A stretch of DNA of 64,000 nt from Microcystis wesenbergii NRERC-220. Lineage in GTDB: Bacteria > Cyanobacteriota > Cyanobacteriia > Cyanobacteriales > Microcystaceae. This document shows, in pieces, positions 37,266-47,439 of this stretch; the first letter of the stretch is position 1; each line of letters opens with the position of its first letter. A program made the position numbers and the translations under genes. Where the stretch lies: NCBI RefSeq assembly GCF_032027425.1, contig NZ_JAVSJA010000001.1, positions 3,794,001 to 3,858,000 on the forward strand, written 5' to 3'. Under the pieces are notes generated by a model. The model ran no database searches, was not told where the DNA came from, and was given only the letters and a program-made list of their open reading frames with translations.

Positions 37266-37301
37266 CCCCTGATAACTGATAACTGATAACTGATAACTGA
37301 T
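37266..37301. repeat. CTGATAA heptamer repeat
   Basis: Five 7-bp units just downstream of the sodB stop codon. Confidence 0.85.
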
Positions 37302-37317
37302 TAACTGAGCCAAATTT

Positions 37318-37917
37318 TTAGGCCGCCGCTAAATTAGCAGCCACGAAATCCCAATTAACCAACTTGGTTAAAAAGTCGCTGATGTAATCGGGACGACGAT
37401 TTTGGTAGTCGAGATAATAAGCGTGTTCCCACACATCCATAGTTAGGAGGGGAACCTGTCCGGCGGTTAAAGGATTGTCAGCGTTGCCGGTTTTGGTAAC
37501 TTTGAGAGTACCGTTATCGAGAACCAACCAAGCCCAACCACTACCGAATTGAGTAGCGCCCGCAGTTTTGAAAGCTTCGACAAATTTCTCGAAACTGCCG
37601 AAATCTGCCTGAATTTTATCGGCTAAAGCACCAGTAGGCGTGCCACCACCCGCCGGTTTCATGCAGTCCCAATAAAAACTATGATTCCATGCTTGGGCGG
37701 CATTGTTGAAAACCCCAGCTTTAGAAGCATCACCGGCAACCTTAACGATAACTTCTTCTAAAGAGAGAGTATCGAGTTCCGTATCTTTGACCAAACCGTT
37801 ATAGTTATTGACATAAGCGGCGTGGTGCTTGTCGTGGTGGAATTCTAGGGTACTTTTGGTGATACAAGGCTCTAAGGCAGTGTAATCGTAGGGTAAAGGG
37901 GGAAGTGTGTAAGCCAT
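37318..37917 (-). CDS. sodB: Iron superoxide dismutase
   Basis: Converts superoxide to oxygen and peroxide in the cytoplasm. Metal ligands are visible in F-H-H-D-K-H-H-A-A-Y-V, W-N-H-S-F-Y-W (His), and D-V-W-E-H-A-Y-Y-L-D-Y (Asp and His). The length of 199, no transit peptide, and the A-A-Q-A-W-N-H-S-F-Y-W-D and F-G-S-G-W-A-W-L segments favour the iron type over manganese. AGAGGA lies about 10 bases upstream of the ATG. Confidence 0.95.
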   Translation of the reverse strand: MAYTLPPLPYDYTALEPCITKSTLEFHHDKHHAAYVNNYNGLVKDTELDTLSLEEVIVKVAGDASKAGVFNNAAQAWNHSFYWDCMKPAGGGTPTGALADKIQADFGSFEKFVEAFKTAGATQFGSGWAWLVLDNGTLKVTKTGNADNPLTAGQVPLLTMDVWEHAYYLDYQNRRPDYISDFLTKLVNWDFVAANLAAA

Positions 37918-38361
37918 GTGTTCTCTGTATCCTCTCTTGAGAGCTTGTTTAAGGTAGTGTTGTTAACCTTTTGTCAGTATTCAGCTTGACTAAGACGAAT
38001 ACCGTTGCAATAAAACTTTACATCCTCGATCATAGCACCGAAGGAGACTTGATCAGTGATCACTGATCGATCAGCTTTTTTCTCCCATATCCCTTCTCCC
38101 CCATCACCTCAACTCCCATCGACCATCTCCTAAATCCTGAGAAGATCACCAAACAATGTTAGAATAATTCCCGTACTGTAGGCGCTTGCAGATTCTTGTG
38201 GGCGTGGCAGGGCAGGCGAAAAACGATTCCGTTCGGAATTAGACCAAAAAAGCTCCACTGGAAACAGCAGTAGATTTTATCTCACTGGGTTGACCGGTTG
38301 GCACTTCGTCAAATTACGGATCAATACAAAATTATCATTTACAGATCTTTCTTGGTAACTT

Positions 38362-38556
38362 ATGGCACAGCGTACACGCTTAGGTGAAATCCTTCGTCCC
38401 CTCAACTCGGAATATGGTAAAGTTTCTCCCGGTTGGGGAACTACCTTGCTGATGGGAGTTTTTATGGCTCTGTTTTTAGTCTTTTTGCTGATTATTTTAC
38501 AGATCTACAACTCCTCCCTAATTTTAGAAGGATTTAATGTAGATTGGGGTCAGTAA
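38362..38556 (+). CDS. psbH: Photosystem II phosphoprotein PsbH
   Basis: A 64-residue single-helix subunit of photosystem II. Typical start [20 protein letters not shown] and membrane helix [16 protein letters not shown]. The C-terminus is [10 protein letters not shown]. The short cyanobacterial form lacks the plant phosphorylation extension. No psbN is seen divergently upstream, which would be the common arrangement. Confidence 0.97.
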   Translation: MAQRTRLGEILRPLNSEYGKVSPGWGTTLLMGVFMALFLVFLLIILQIYNSSLILEGFNVDWGQ

Positions 38557-38660
38557 GCAGATTCCAACAATCTCGTCGGCATTTTTGGCGGCAGAATTAT
38601 CCCTCGGACTTTGGCAGGTGGGTTATTGCCCACCGCTAGTTTTTTATTAGGAGCAAAAAA

Positions 38661-38909
38661 ATGAATATTTTTGGGATTGGATTACCGGAAATGGGGTTAA
38701 TTCTCTTGATTGCCCTGCTAGTTTTCGGACCGAAAAAATTACCAGAAATCGGTCGCAGTTTAGGCAAAACGATTCGAGGATTTCAAGAAGCATCCAAGGA
38801 ATTTGAAAGTGAATTTAAGCGAGAGGCCCAGCAGATTGAAGACTCGGTAAAAATCAAAGCTGAATTAGAAGAAAGTCAATCTCCTAGCGATCAAACTCGT
38901 TCCAGTTAA
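38661..38909 (+). CDS. tatA: Twin-arginine translocase subunit TatA/TatE
   Basis: The pore-forming subunit of the Tat export system. The N-terminal membrane helix contains G-L-P-E-M-G-L-I-L-L-I-A-L-L-V-F-G-P-K-K-L-P-E-I-G-(R), with the F-G-P-K-K-L-P signature, followed by the amphipathic helix K-T-I-R-G-F-Q and an acidic tail. The length of 82 is normal. It lies 104 bases after psbH on the same strand. Confidence 0.93.
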   Translation: MNIFGIGLPEMGLILLIALLVFGPKKLPEIGRSLGKTIRGFQEASKEFESEFKREAQQIEDSVKIKAELEESQSPSDQTRSS

Positions 38910-38929
38910 GAACTGTATAGAGATAAAAA

Positions 38930-39139
38930 GGAAGAAGATTGGGCGATAAATTTGTAGATCAAATTCGAGGCTATCCGCTAGATTAACATCGAGAATGACA
39001 AAATCGAGATTAAATTGGCAGTTTTACCATCGGCCGCTACTTTTACTCGCTAGTTTTTTTGACCGAGAAAAGGGGAAATTAGGTTTCGGAGTGCAAAATC
39101 GTCTTTAACGACGATAATTTCGGCAGCAGCCACAGCCAT
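38930..39139 (-). pseudogene. Degraded response regulator receiver domain
   Basis: The reverse strand from ATG 39139 reads M-A-V-A-A-A-E-I-I-V-V-K-D-D-F-A-L-R-N-L-I-S, then TAG. The frame goes on with V-A-A-D-G-K-T, and after a shift another frame gives F-N-L-D-F-V-I-L-D-V-N-L-A-D-S-L-E-F-D-L. This is the order of a receiver domain: an acidic pair (one Asp now Lys), then the beta-3 phospho-acceptor D-V-N-L. A stop and a frameshift show decay. It fills most of the gap between tatA and glgB. Confidence 0.65.
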
Positions 39140-39249
39140 AGTTGAATAAGTAGGCAGAATATACCATTAGTTTGAGAATTCCCAGACGGCAGGGAAAAAA
39201 TGACTATTTCCTTGCTATAAGTATTGTAGATGTCAAGAGTGGTAAATGA

Positions 39250-41529
39250 ATGTCTATAGTGGTATCCCCCGAACAAGTCCATCAAATCGTCAACAACCTC
39301 CATCACGATCCCTTTGAGGTTTTGGGGGCCCATCCCCTAGAAGAAGAAGGAAAAGTCAATAAATGGGTTGTTAGAGCCTATTTACCGAAAACCACGGCCG
39401 CTTGGGTTATTTTACCGTCCCAAAGACAGGAATATCCCATGAAGACCGCTTATCATCCCCATTTTTTCGAGTGCGTCATCGATATCGGTGAACTGAACAA
39501 TTATCAATTACGCATCCACGAGGGGGAACAGGAACGGGTAATCTATGATTCCTATGCCTTCCGTTCTGCCAAACTCAGCGATTTTGATTTACACCTGTTT
39601 GGGGAGGGCAACCATCATCGCATTTATGAAAAATTAGGGGCGCATTTAGCCGAAATCGAGGGTATTAAGGGGGTTTATTTTGCCGTTTGGGCTCCTAATG
39701 CCCGCAACGTCTCGATTATTGGTGATTTTAATAGTTGGGATGGTCGGGATCACCAAATGCGGAAACGTAATAATATGGTCTGGGAATTGTTTATCCCGGA
39801 AATCGGTGTGGGCACTAAATATAAATACGAGATCAAAAATTGGGAAGGTCATATTTACGAAAAATCTGATCCCTACGGTTTTGCCCAAGAAGTACGCCCA
39901 AAAACCGCCTCGATCGTGGCCAATTTAGATAGCTATACTTGGGATGATAGCGATTGGATGGAAAAACGTCGCCATAACGATCCTTTAACTCAACCGGTTT
40001 CCGTTTACGAATTACACCTCGGTTCTTGGCTGCACGCTTCTAGTGCCGAACCCCCCCGTTTACTTTCTGGGTCCGGGGAAGCGGTTCCCGTGTCGGAATG
40101 GAACACCGGGGCGCGCTTTTTGAGTTACTACGAGTTAGCCCAAAAACTAATTCCCTACGTTAAAGAATTAGGTTACACCCATATCGAATTATTACCGATC
40201 GCCGAGCATCCTTTTGATGGTTCTTGGGGTTATCAAGTGACGGGTTATTTTGCCCCCACCAGTCGCTACGGCAATCCTGAAGATTTTATGTATTTTATCG
40301 ATCAATGTCACCAAAATGGCCTTGGTGTGCTAGTGGATTGGGTCCCTGGTCACTTCCCCAAAGATGGTCACGGGTTAGCTTTCTTTGATGGTACTCATCT
40401 TTATGAACACGGCGACCCGCGCAAGGGGGAACACAAGGAATGGGGAACCTTAATTTTTAACTACGGTCGCAACGAAGTCAGAAATTTCCTCGTCGCTAAT
40501 GCCCTATTTTGGTTCGATAAGTACCATATTGACGGTATTAGAGTTGATGCGGTGGCTTCTATGCTCTATCTCGATTATTGTCGTAAAGATGGGGAATGGG
40601 TGGCTAACGAGTACGGTGGCCGGGAAAATTTAGAGGCTGCGGAATTCCTGCGTCAAGTAAATCATGTAATTTTTAGCTATTTCCCCGGAATTCTCTCTAT
40701 TGCCGAAGAATCCACCGCTTGGCCGATGGTGTCCTGGCCCACCTATATGGGCGGTTTAGGCTTTAATTTAAAGTGGAATATGGGCTGGATGCACGATATG
40801 CTCGATTATTTCGGCATGGATCCCTGGTTCCGTCAATTCCATCAAAATAATGTCACTTTTAGTATGTGGTATAACCACAGCGAGAATTATATGCTGGCTT
40901 TGTCCCACGATGAAGTGGTTCACGGCAAAAGTAATATGATTGGCAAAATGCCGGGGGATGAGTGGCAAAAATTTGCCAATGTCCGGGCCTTATTTAGTTA
41001 TATGTTTACCCACCCTGGCAAGAAAACCATGTTTATGAGCATGGAATTTGGTCAGTGGAGTGAGTGGAATGTTTGGGGTGATTTGGAGTGGGGTCTTTTG
41101 CAGTATCAACCCCATCAACAGCTAAAACGCTTTTTCACTGATTTGAACGCCACCTATAAGAGTGAACCTGCTTTATATACCCAGGATTTTGGTGAGGATG
41201 GCTTTGAGTGGATCGACTGTAGTGATAATAGTCATAGCGTCGTTTCTTTCCTGCGCTGGAGCAAAAATTGGCAGGAGTTTCTGGTGGTGGTTTGTAATTT
41301 TACTCCCCAACCCCACAGCCATTATCGCGTTGGTGTACCCCATCCCGGTTTTTATCAGGAAATCTTTAACAGCGATGCGGGTAAATATGGCGGTAGTAAT
41401 ATGGGCAACCTCGGTGGTAAATGGTCGGAGGAATGGTCCTATCATAGCCGTCCCCACTCGATCGATCTCTGTTTACCACCTTTAGGGGTTTTAGTTCTCA
41501 AAATCGGTCCCCATGCTTCTGGGGAATAG
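39250..41529 (+). CDS. glgB: 1,4-alpha-glucan branching enzyme GlgB
   Basis: Makes alpha-1,6 branches in glycogen. A GH13 protein of 759 residues: an N-terminal CBM48 region ([12 protein letters not shown]), then the catalytic barrel with [12 protein letters not shown] (nucleophile Asp), [10 protein letters not shown] (acid/base Glu) and [10 protein letters not shown] (transition-state Asp), and an all-beta C-terminal domain. A rho-independent terminator lies downstream at 41658. It goes with malQ (49514) and glk (25998) in glycogen turnover, though not clustered. Confidence 0.97.
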   Translation: MSIVVSPEQVHQIVNNLHHDPFEVLGAHPLEEEGKVNKWVVRAYLPKTTAAWVILPSQRQEYPMKTAYHPHFFECVIDIGELNNYQLRIHEGEQERVIYDSYAFRSAKLSDFDLHLFGEGNHHRIYEKLGAHLAEIEGIKGVYFAVWAPNARNVSIIGDFNSWDGRDHQMRKRNNMVWELFIPEIGVGTKYKYEIKNWEGHIYEKSDPYGFAQEVRPKTASIVANLDSYTWDDSDWMEKRRHNDPLTQPVSVYELHLGSWLHASSAEPPRLLSGSGEAVPVSEWNTGARFLSYYELAQKLIPYVKELGYTHIELLPIAEHPFDGSWGYQVTGYFAPTSRYGNPEDFMYFIDQCHQNGLGVLVDWVPGHFPKDGHGLAFFDGTHLYEHGDPRKGEHKEWGTLIFNYGRNEVRNFLVANALFWFDKYHIDGIRVDAVASMLYLDYCRKDGEWVANEYGGRENLEAAEFLRQVNHVIFSYFPGILSIAEESTAWPMVSWPTYMGGLGFNLKWNMGWMHDMLDYFGMDPWFRQFHQNNVTFSMWYNHSENYMLALSHDEVVHGKSNMIGKMPGDEWQKFANVRALFSYMFTHPGKKTMFMSMEFGQWSEWNVWGDLEWGLLQYQPHQQLKRFFTDLNATYKSEPALYTQDFGEDGFEWIDCSDNSHSVVSFLRWSKNWQEFLVVVCNFTPQPHSHYRVGVPHPGFYQEIFNSDAGKYGGSNMGNLGGKWSEEWSYHSRPHSIDLCLPPLGVLVLKIGPHASGE

Positions 41530-41530
41530 G

Positions 41531-41640
41531 TAAGTGGGGTGTAGGGTATGGGGTGTGGGGTGTGGGGTGTGGGAAGTGGGGGAATGGGGGAATTCAACTA
41601 AAACCCTAACACCCTAACACCCTAAAACCCCAACACCCAA
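41531..41640. repeat. GGGTGTG and CCCTAAC heptamer repeats
   Basis: Two arrays: GTGTGGG-type units at 41533-41579 and CACCCTAA-type units at 41600-41640, between the glgB stop and its terminator. Confidence 0.88.
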
Positions 41641-41657
41641 CCCCTAAGAAAAAATTT

Positions 41658-41690
41658 AGAGGCCATCTTCCGGAAAGTGGCCTCTTTTTA
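41658..41690 (+). terminator. Rho-independent terminator of glgB
   Basis: Stem AGAGGCCA / TGGCCTCT with a 12-base loop, followed by five T. Confidence 0.85.
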
Positions 41691-41823
41691 GGGTGAATTT
41701 TCCAGAAACTATTAAGGCGAAAATTAATCAGGGGGAGAAACTGGTTAACCATTTTTCATCTCCCTTAATATTTCCTTACTTTTTCGTTAATATTTATGGT
41801 AGCAAAGCCATTTGATGGTCTGA

Positions 41824-41929
41824 TACTAAATCCGTTGAGTATAGGCTAAATATCAGGAGAGGCAATAGGCACTCTTGCAATAGGCAAAAGGATCAATAGA
41901 TAATCAGTCTTTAATAACAGGATTTAGTC
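41824..41929. mobile_element. MITE family A, copy 3
   Basis: Ends CTAAATCCGTTGAG and AACAGGATTTAG. The left flank is TA; the right flank is TC, so one target base has changed. Shares the inner ATAATCAGTCTTTAATAAC block with copies 1 and 2. The rest of the 548-base gap (41530-42077) has repeats but no gene. Confidence 0.8.
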
Positions 41930-42077
41930 TGAACAGGTACAGACAAGAAAGTGCAGAAAGTGGGCATTTTCCTCCGTCGATCATCGAACCCATAAACAAG
42001 CAAAAGTGTCTGTATATTTGGTTACTAAATAAGACGGAGCCGCCCTGGATGCGGCCCGGGGAAAAGCCGGTCAAAAA

Positions 42078-42479
42078 CTAACCCATCAGGATCACCGTAT
42101 CGATGACGTGGATCACACCATTATCCGCCTCGATATTACCTGCGACCACCGTGGCATTTTTCACCTCAAAACCTTCGCTACAATCGATGGGAATCGGTGA
42201 ACCCTCTAGAGAAGTCACTACAGCCAATTTTGCTAAATCTTCCTGCATATATTTGCCCGCAACGACGTGATAGGTGAGAATTCGGGTTAATTGGGGGATA
42301 TTCTGCACTAGGGTTGTAATCGTCCCGGGGGGCAATTTGGCAAAAGCTTCATCGGTGGGGGCAAAAACTGTGAAGGGGCCGGGACTTTTTAGGGCATCCA
42401 CAAGACTAGCGGCTTGTACCGCCGTCACTAGAGTTTTAAAATTATCGGCACTGACCGCAATATCGACAATATCTGCCAT
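42078..42479 (-). CDS. Fasciclin-domain (FAS1) protein
   Basis: A single FAS1 domain of 133 residues: [14 protein letters not shown], the H1 motif [22 protein letters not shown], and the H2-like [12 protein letters not shown]. These proteins mediate adhesion in general, and short cyanobacterial forms are common. The frame is open to 42737 only because of in-frame heptamer repeats (P-T-P-H-T-P-H), so ATG 42479 is chosen. No signal peptide at that start. Confidence 0.9.
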   Translation of the reverse strand: MADIVDIAVSADNFKTLVTAVQAASLVDALKSPGPFTVFAPTDEAFAKLPPGTITTLVQNIPQLTRILTYHVVAGKYMQEDLAKLAVVTSLEGSPIPIDCSEGFEVKNATVVAGNIEADNGVIHVIDTVILMG

Positions 42480-42555
42480 AAACTTGACTCGATCCTCAAA
42501 AAAATCATCTATTTCAGATTTTAAACTTAATCTTGTCCCAAAGATCGTTCTAGGG

Positions 42556-42712
42556 ATGGGGTGTGGGGTGTGGGGTGTAGGGTGTAGGGTGTAGGGTGTG
42601 GGAAGAACAAATAAAAATAATCTCCTGTCTCCTGACTCCTGACTCCTGACTCCTGAATACTGACTCCTGAATACTGACTCCCGACTCCTGAATACTGACT
42701 CCTGACTTCTAA
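42556..42712. repeat. GTGTAGG and CTGACTC heptamer repeats
   Basis: GGGTGTA/GGGTGTG units at 42558-42602 and CTGACTC/CTGAATA units at 42620-42712, upstream of the fasciclin gene. Confidence 0.9.
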
Positions 42713-43219
42713 CCCCATGTTGGTCAAAGATAAGCAAAAATTATCTATTGACTCCAAAAACTTGAGAATATTTAAATTAACATTCCGCAATATTTACAAA
42801 TTCTTAAGAATTAATTGAGAAAGATTTTTATTTAACAACGATGTTACAATGGTTACAGCGATTTTACTGAATTTCATAATGGGTTATTCTGTGCTTTTTT
42901 GGGTAGCAATGGTTGAAACCCTTGCCACACCTACAGGGTGATCCTAATTAAGACGGGTAAATGAGTCAATTTCACCCACAACGATGATCTTTTTTTTGTG
43001 TAGTTTTATTGCAAAAAAAAAGTTTTTTTGACAAAAAGCAGAAAGTATGATATGAACGCTGGCGTATTTCTGGCTGCGAGTAATTATTGCAGAGTTAGGT
43101 CAAAATCAGGGGATTTCCTGTTTCCAAGTGATCAAATACAGAAAAGCAGCAATTCGATCAAGAAATCGATCAAAACAGCCTAGACTAGAAAAATAATCCT
43201 CTATCCCGACAGCTATCCT
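42713..43219. other. AT-rich intergenic region
   Basis: About 500 bases upstream of rnz. No gene seen. It contains a short dyad (AAACCCTTGCC...TACAGGGT) near 42917-42940 and a long A-tract with TTGACA at 43028 followed by TATGAT-like bases, but the spacing is too short for a convincing promoter. Confidence 0.4.
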
Positions 43220-44176
43220 GTGGAGATTACTTTTTTAGGAACCAGTTCCGGGGTTCCGACTCGTTCGCGTAATGTCTCTAGTATCGCCCTTCGGTTGCCG
43301 CAACGGGCGGAAATATGGCTGTTTGACTGTGGAGAAGGAACTCAACACCAGTTACTGCGTAGCGACCTAAAAAGTTCCCAAATCCGACGCATTTTTATCA
43401 CCCACATGCACGGCGATCATATCTTTGGTTTAATGGGATTGTTAGCCAGTATCGGATTAGCCGGTTCTGCTCAGGATATTGATATCTACGGACCCCCCGG
43501 ACTAGGGGACTATCTGCGTGCTTGTGCTAAGTATTCCTATACTAATTTCGCCAATCGGGTGCGAGTCCATGCCGTTTCCCCCGGCATACTCTACGAAGAT
43601 GAAGAATTTACCGTCTCCTGTCAGCTATTAAAACATCGTATTCCTGCCCACGGTTATCGCATCGCCGAAAAAGACCGTCCAGGACGTTTTGATGTGGAAA
43701 AAGCCAACGCTTTGGGTATTCCCCCCGGACCAATTTACGGCAAGCTGAAAAGAGGAGAAACTGTCACCCTCCCCGATGGCAGAAAAATTCGCGGTCAGTC
43801 CCTCTGCGGGGAAACGGAAATCGGCCGTAAAATTGCCTACTGTACCGATACTATTTTCTGTGAAGGTTCGATCGAATTGGCACAGAATGCAGATGTGCTA
43901 ATTCATGAGGCGACTTTTGCACACCAAGATGCTGGGTTAGCTTTTGAAAGTGTTCATTCCACTTCGACGATGGCAGCCCAGGTGGCCTTGGCAGCCCAGG
44001 TAAAATTGTTATTAATGACCCATTTTAGTCCCCGTTATCTACCGGGTAATTCTCTGGATATTTCCAATCTGTTAGAGGAAGCGCGGGCAATTTTTCCTAA
44101 CACTAAATTAGCCTACGATTTCCTCACCTACGAAGTCCCCCGCAACCGTCAAGAAATGGCTTTAGGAGTTAAGTAA
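43220..44176 (+). CDS. rnz: Ribonuclease Z
   Basis: A metallo-beta-lactamase-fold endonuclease that trims tRNA 3' ends. Zinc ligands: T-H-M-H-G-D-H-I-F-G, a central C-K...H-R-I-P-A-H-G-Y, A-Y-C-T-D-T, E-A-T-F and M-T-H-F-S-P-R-Y. The length of 318 and the G-T-S-S-G-V-P-T start fit. It starts with GTG at 43220. The next gene begins 2 bases after its stop, so the two form an operon. Confidence 0.93.
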   Translation: MEITFLGTSSGVPTRSRNVSSIALRLPQRAEIWLFDCGEGTQHQLLRSDLKSSQIRRIFITHMHGDHIFGLMGLLASIGLAGSAQDIDIYGPPGLGDYLRACAKYSYTNFANRVRVHAVSPGILYEDEEFTVSCQLLKHRIPAHGYRIAEKDRPGRFDVEKANALGIPPGPIYGKLKRGETVTLPDGRKIRGQSLCGETEIGRKIAYCTDTIFCEGSIELAQNADVLIHEATFAHQDAGLAFESVHSTSTMAAQVALAAQVKLLLMTHFSPRYLPGNSLDISNLLEEARAIFPNTKLAYDFLTYEVPRNRQEMALGVK

Positions 44177-44178
44177 TT

Positions 44179-47100
44179 ATGCCAGCAGCAGTGGAAGAAA
44201 AAAGCATGGTTCCCACGGTTTTAGTGGGTATTGGTGGCACGGGTAACGAAATTTTATCGCGATTGCGTCGTTTAATCGAGGAAAGTTATGGCAGTTTGAG
44301 CAATTTTCCGATTGTCAGTTTTTTGGTGGTTGACACGGATAAGGATTATAAAATCAGTAATCCTGAAGCTGCCGGCAGTGCTTTTAAAGATAACGAAAAA
44401 CACTGGGCCCGGGTGAGTGGAAAACAGGTACAGGAGATGGTATCTGACATGGATAGATATCCCTGGATTAATAGTTGGTTTCCCCCGGAATTAGAGAGAA
44501 ATATTACTTCCCTGGAAGCGGGGGCGGGACAAATTCGCGCCTGTGGACGTTTTGCTTTATTTTGTAATTATCATGAGATCCAAAGAAAATTTCTAGATGC
44601 GGTGAGACGGGTAAAGGGACAAGAAAACTTTATGCTCGATCGCTATGGAATTAAAGTTAATAATACTGCTATTAATGTCTTTACTACGGGGTCTTTAAAC
44701 GGTGGTACAGGTAGCGGAATGTTAATCGATCTAGGCTACTGTATTCGTAATTGGTTACGAGGGGAAAGTAGTCCTTTGAGTACGGCAATTGTTCCCACTC
44801 CTGAAGCATTTGCGGGGATTAGTGTCGGCGATCGAGTTTTGGCTAATGGTTACGCTGCCCTGATGGAATTAAATTACTTTTCCGACTACAGAACCGAATA
44901 TCATCAACAGTTTAGCAGCGGTTTAGTCGATGAAGTGGTTAGTAAATTACCCCCCTTTGATTTTACCTATTTAGTGGGGACAAAAAACGGCGAAGGTGAT
45001 TTTAAACTCGGTCAAATTCGGGAAATGATCGCCCAAAATATCTTCCTAGATATGACCTCTGATTTTGCCCCCCATAAGCGTTCTATTAGAGATAATATTA
45101 AGGGTTCTTGGGCGCAAGCTGACCCTGGGGGTCGCGGTTATCCTAAGCAATTTATGAGTTTTGGGCTATCAACTATTGAAATTCCTATTGCCCAAATTCG
45201 TGCCTCCTTATCGGAACGTTTAGCCAAAGATTTAATTAATTGGTGGCTGAATGATGCCGTGATTTTACCCGCTCAAATGTTGGACTTAGTAAGAGGTGAT
45301 ATCCTCAAAAGAATGCGCTTGAGCGAAGGAGAATTAATTATGGATTTATGTGCCGACAAGGATCGCTCTTTAATTGCCATAATCTCCCAATGGATTAACG
45401 AAACTCGTCAGGAAATCAATCAAGATAATTGGCTATCTTGTACCAAACAGGGTGTTAATATTTTAGGCAATGAACAGGGAAAAATTCTCCAATTTATCAA
45501 TGATTATTTAACGCCAAGAGTCGAGGAATTTAAACGCAATCATTTACTAGAATTGAGTCCCGATGAACGGCTGCACGGCGATTACCTGAAAAAGATTTAT
45601 AGTAATCGGGATGAAATTATTCAACGGGGTAAAAAGTCCCTGGAAATAGAGTTTTATAATATCCTTGAGGATCGGAACCGTGGGGTAAAATTTGCCGAGA
45701 GTTTTATTGTTTTAGTACGACAAATCTTCACCGACATAGCAGAAAAATTCCGTCGCGATCAAGAACAGGTTTGGAGTCAAAACGAAAGTAAACGTCAACG
45801 AGAATACGATACAGCTTTAGCGGAAATTAATGATCTGAAAGATAAACTTCATATCTCGAAAAAAGATAAGATGGAAGAATATTGTGAACAAGCTTTAACG
45901 GGATTGGAAGGCTATTTAATGGCCAATATTCAACGAAAAACCAGAGGTGCAGGAGTAGAGGTTATTAATCGTTTACTAGAACATCTTAATCAATTAGAAA
46001 GCCGTTTTAATCGCTTTCGTCAGAAATTAATTCAAAGTCGCGATCTATTTAATCTACAAGCTAACCAACAGATTGATAGTGCCGATGCTTTGTTAATTAA
46101 TGGGATTAAATTATTTGACAGACAAGAATTAAATGGTCTTTATCAAGACTTTGTCGAACAATTTGCCTCCGGGATTGCTGGTAACAAAAATGCCTACGAT
46201 ACAGGTATGGATAACCTTTGTTTACCCCTCTCAGAAGAGATTTTAAAGCAATCTAGCCCCCTCTGGAAAGAAACGCGCCGCTCCGACGAAAATATGCGTT
46301 TATTTGACATCACCGAGATTGCCGATATTCGTCAAAGAGATTTTCAACAAGTTGTCCTAAACCAAGCTAATAAATTACTACAAAATGCCCCCGCTAGTAG
46401 TCAAATTCAGCAGGAATTAGCCGCTTGTGATCGCTTGTTAAAAATTTATAACAACGATGCAGATATTATCAATAATCTTCGCATTGCCTACCAAAAATCG
46501 CGACCCCTAATTATGCTTAATCCTGCGGTTTTGCGGGGAAAAGATGCGGGTTTTACACCCCAATTAAATCAAAATGTTGCCCTGATTGGGGGAAGAAATA
46601 CCAATAACCCTGCAGCCCAAAAAATTATGCCGAAACTGCGGGAATTTATTCCCAACGAAGACGATATTAAACCCTTGGCAGAAGTGGAAAAACATCGTCT
46701 TGTCTTCGTGCAGGAAATTGGCGGGTTTTCCCTACGCTGTCTCGAGGGAATGCGAGAACTGCGGCAATCCTATCAGGACTGGAAAGGAGAATTTATTCTC
46801 GCTAAACGCGCCCAACAAATGGGCGAAAATCGTGATTTACCCATCCCCGTGCATATCCAAAAGGAACCGCCTTTCTGGGATGTTTTTCCCGAAGATCCGA
46901 GTATTTATCAATTGGTAGTAACAGCCCGGGCTTTAAAAGTGCTTTTTCCAGAAGTCAATCGAGTCACTAATGAGAAAACAATTCGCTATGAAATTAAAAC
47001 CGCAACGGGATTAAAAAAAGTCGATATCGCTACCAGTTGGGAAGATGCGGTACAGGTGTTAGAAGTAAAAGCTTGTCGCGAAGATAAGGAAAAAATTCAA

Positions 47101-47415
47101 ACTCAGGTGACAGCTAAGTTACAGGATTCGTCCACCCCCGAGAAAAAACAAGCTTTGTATCGGACTTTTATCCAATATTTACAACAACGTTCCGAGGAGT
47201 TGACAGGAGGAAAAGACAATACAGAATATAAACGGGAAGATGCAATTATTTTGCAGTTAATCCATAACTATAAGTTGGATAGCGGTGGAGAAATTCCTCT
47301 TTCTCCGGTGACGGAAGTGGCTAACCTAGCTTTAATTATCTGCGGTAATTGTGGACACAAAAACCCGCCCTCGTCTAATTTTTGTTCTAAGTGTGGGGCA
47401 AAATTAGTTAAGTAG
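44179..47415 (+). CDS. Tubulin-like GTPase-domain protein with C-terminal zinc ribbon
   Basis: A 1078-residue protein, 2 bases after rnz. The N-terminal ~400 residues look like the Tubulin_2 (tubulin-like) domain. V-G-I-G-G-T-G-N-E (residues 16-24) lies in the first nucleotide loop position, and L-N-G-G-T-G-S-G-M (173-181) matches the tubulin/FtsZ signature loop. A long helical, partly coiled region follows (about 420-750; R-R-D-Q-E-Q-V-W-S-Q-N-E-S-K-R). It ends with a rubredoxin-like ribbon (Cys 1055, 1058, 1069, 1072). Polymer formation, partner and role are unknown. It is much larger than FtsZ (about 400) and distinct from it. Confidence 0.8.
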   Translation: MPAAVEEKSMVPTVLVGIGGTGNEILSRLRRLIEESYGSLSNFPIVSFLVVDTDKDYKISNPEAAGSAFKDNEKHWARVSGKQVQEMVSDMDRYPWINSWFPPELERNITSLEAGAGQIRACGRFALFCNYHEIQRKFLDAVRRVKGQENFMLDRYGIKVNNTAINVFTTGSLNGGTGSGMLIDLGYCIRNWLRGESSPLSTAIVPTPEAFAGISVGDRVLANGYAALMELNYFSDYRTEYHQQFSSGLVDEVVSKLPPFDFTYLVGTKNGEGDFKLGQIREMIAQNIFLDMTSDFAPHKRSIRDNIKGSWAQADPGGRGYPKQFMSFGLSTIEIPIAQIRASLSERLAKDLINWWLNDAVILPAQMLDLVRGDILKRMRLSEGELIMDLCADKDRSLIAIISQWINETRQEINQDNWLSCTKQGVNILGNEQGKILQFINDYLTPRVEEFKRNHLLELSPDERLHGDYLKKIYSNRDEIIQRGKKSLEIEFYNILEDRNRGVKFAESFIVLVRQIFTDIAEKFRRDQEQVWSQNESKRQREYDTALAEINDLKDKLHISKKDKMEEYCEQALTGLEGYLMANIQRKTRGAGVEVINRLLEHLNQLESRFNRFRQKLIQSRDLFNLQANQQIDSADALLINGIKLFDRQELNGLYQDFVEQFASGIAGNKNAYDTGMDNLCLPLSEEILKQSSPLWKETRRSDENMRLFDITEIADIRQRDFQQVVLNQANKLLQNAPASSQIQQELAACDRLLKIYNNDADIINNLRIAYQKSRPLIMLNPAVLRGKDAGFTPQLNQNVALIGGRNTNNPAAQKIMPKLREFIPNEDDIKPLAEVEKHRLVFVQEIGGFSLRCLEGMRELRQSYQDWKGEFILAKRAQQMGENRDLPIPVHIQKEPPFWDVFPEDPSIYQLVVTARALKVLFPEVNRVTNEKTIRYEIKTATGLKKVDIATSWEDAVQVLEVKACREDKEKIQTQVTAKLQDSSTPEKKQALYRTFIQYLQQRSEELTGGKDNTEYKREDAIILQLIHNYKLDSGGEIPLSPVTEVANLALIICGNCGHKNPPSSNFCSKCGAKLVK

Positions 47416-47439
47416 AAATTAGGCAATTGCTTGTTTTTA

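Noticed and set aside
37930-38340. psbN divergent from psbH
   Set aside because: Looked for on the minus strand upstream of psbH; no small membrane protein frame with the PsbN pattern was found.
42480-42737. N-terminal extension of the fasciclin protein
   Set aside because: Made of translated heptamer repeats; the domain begins at 42479.
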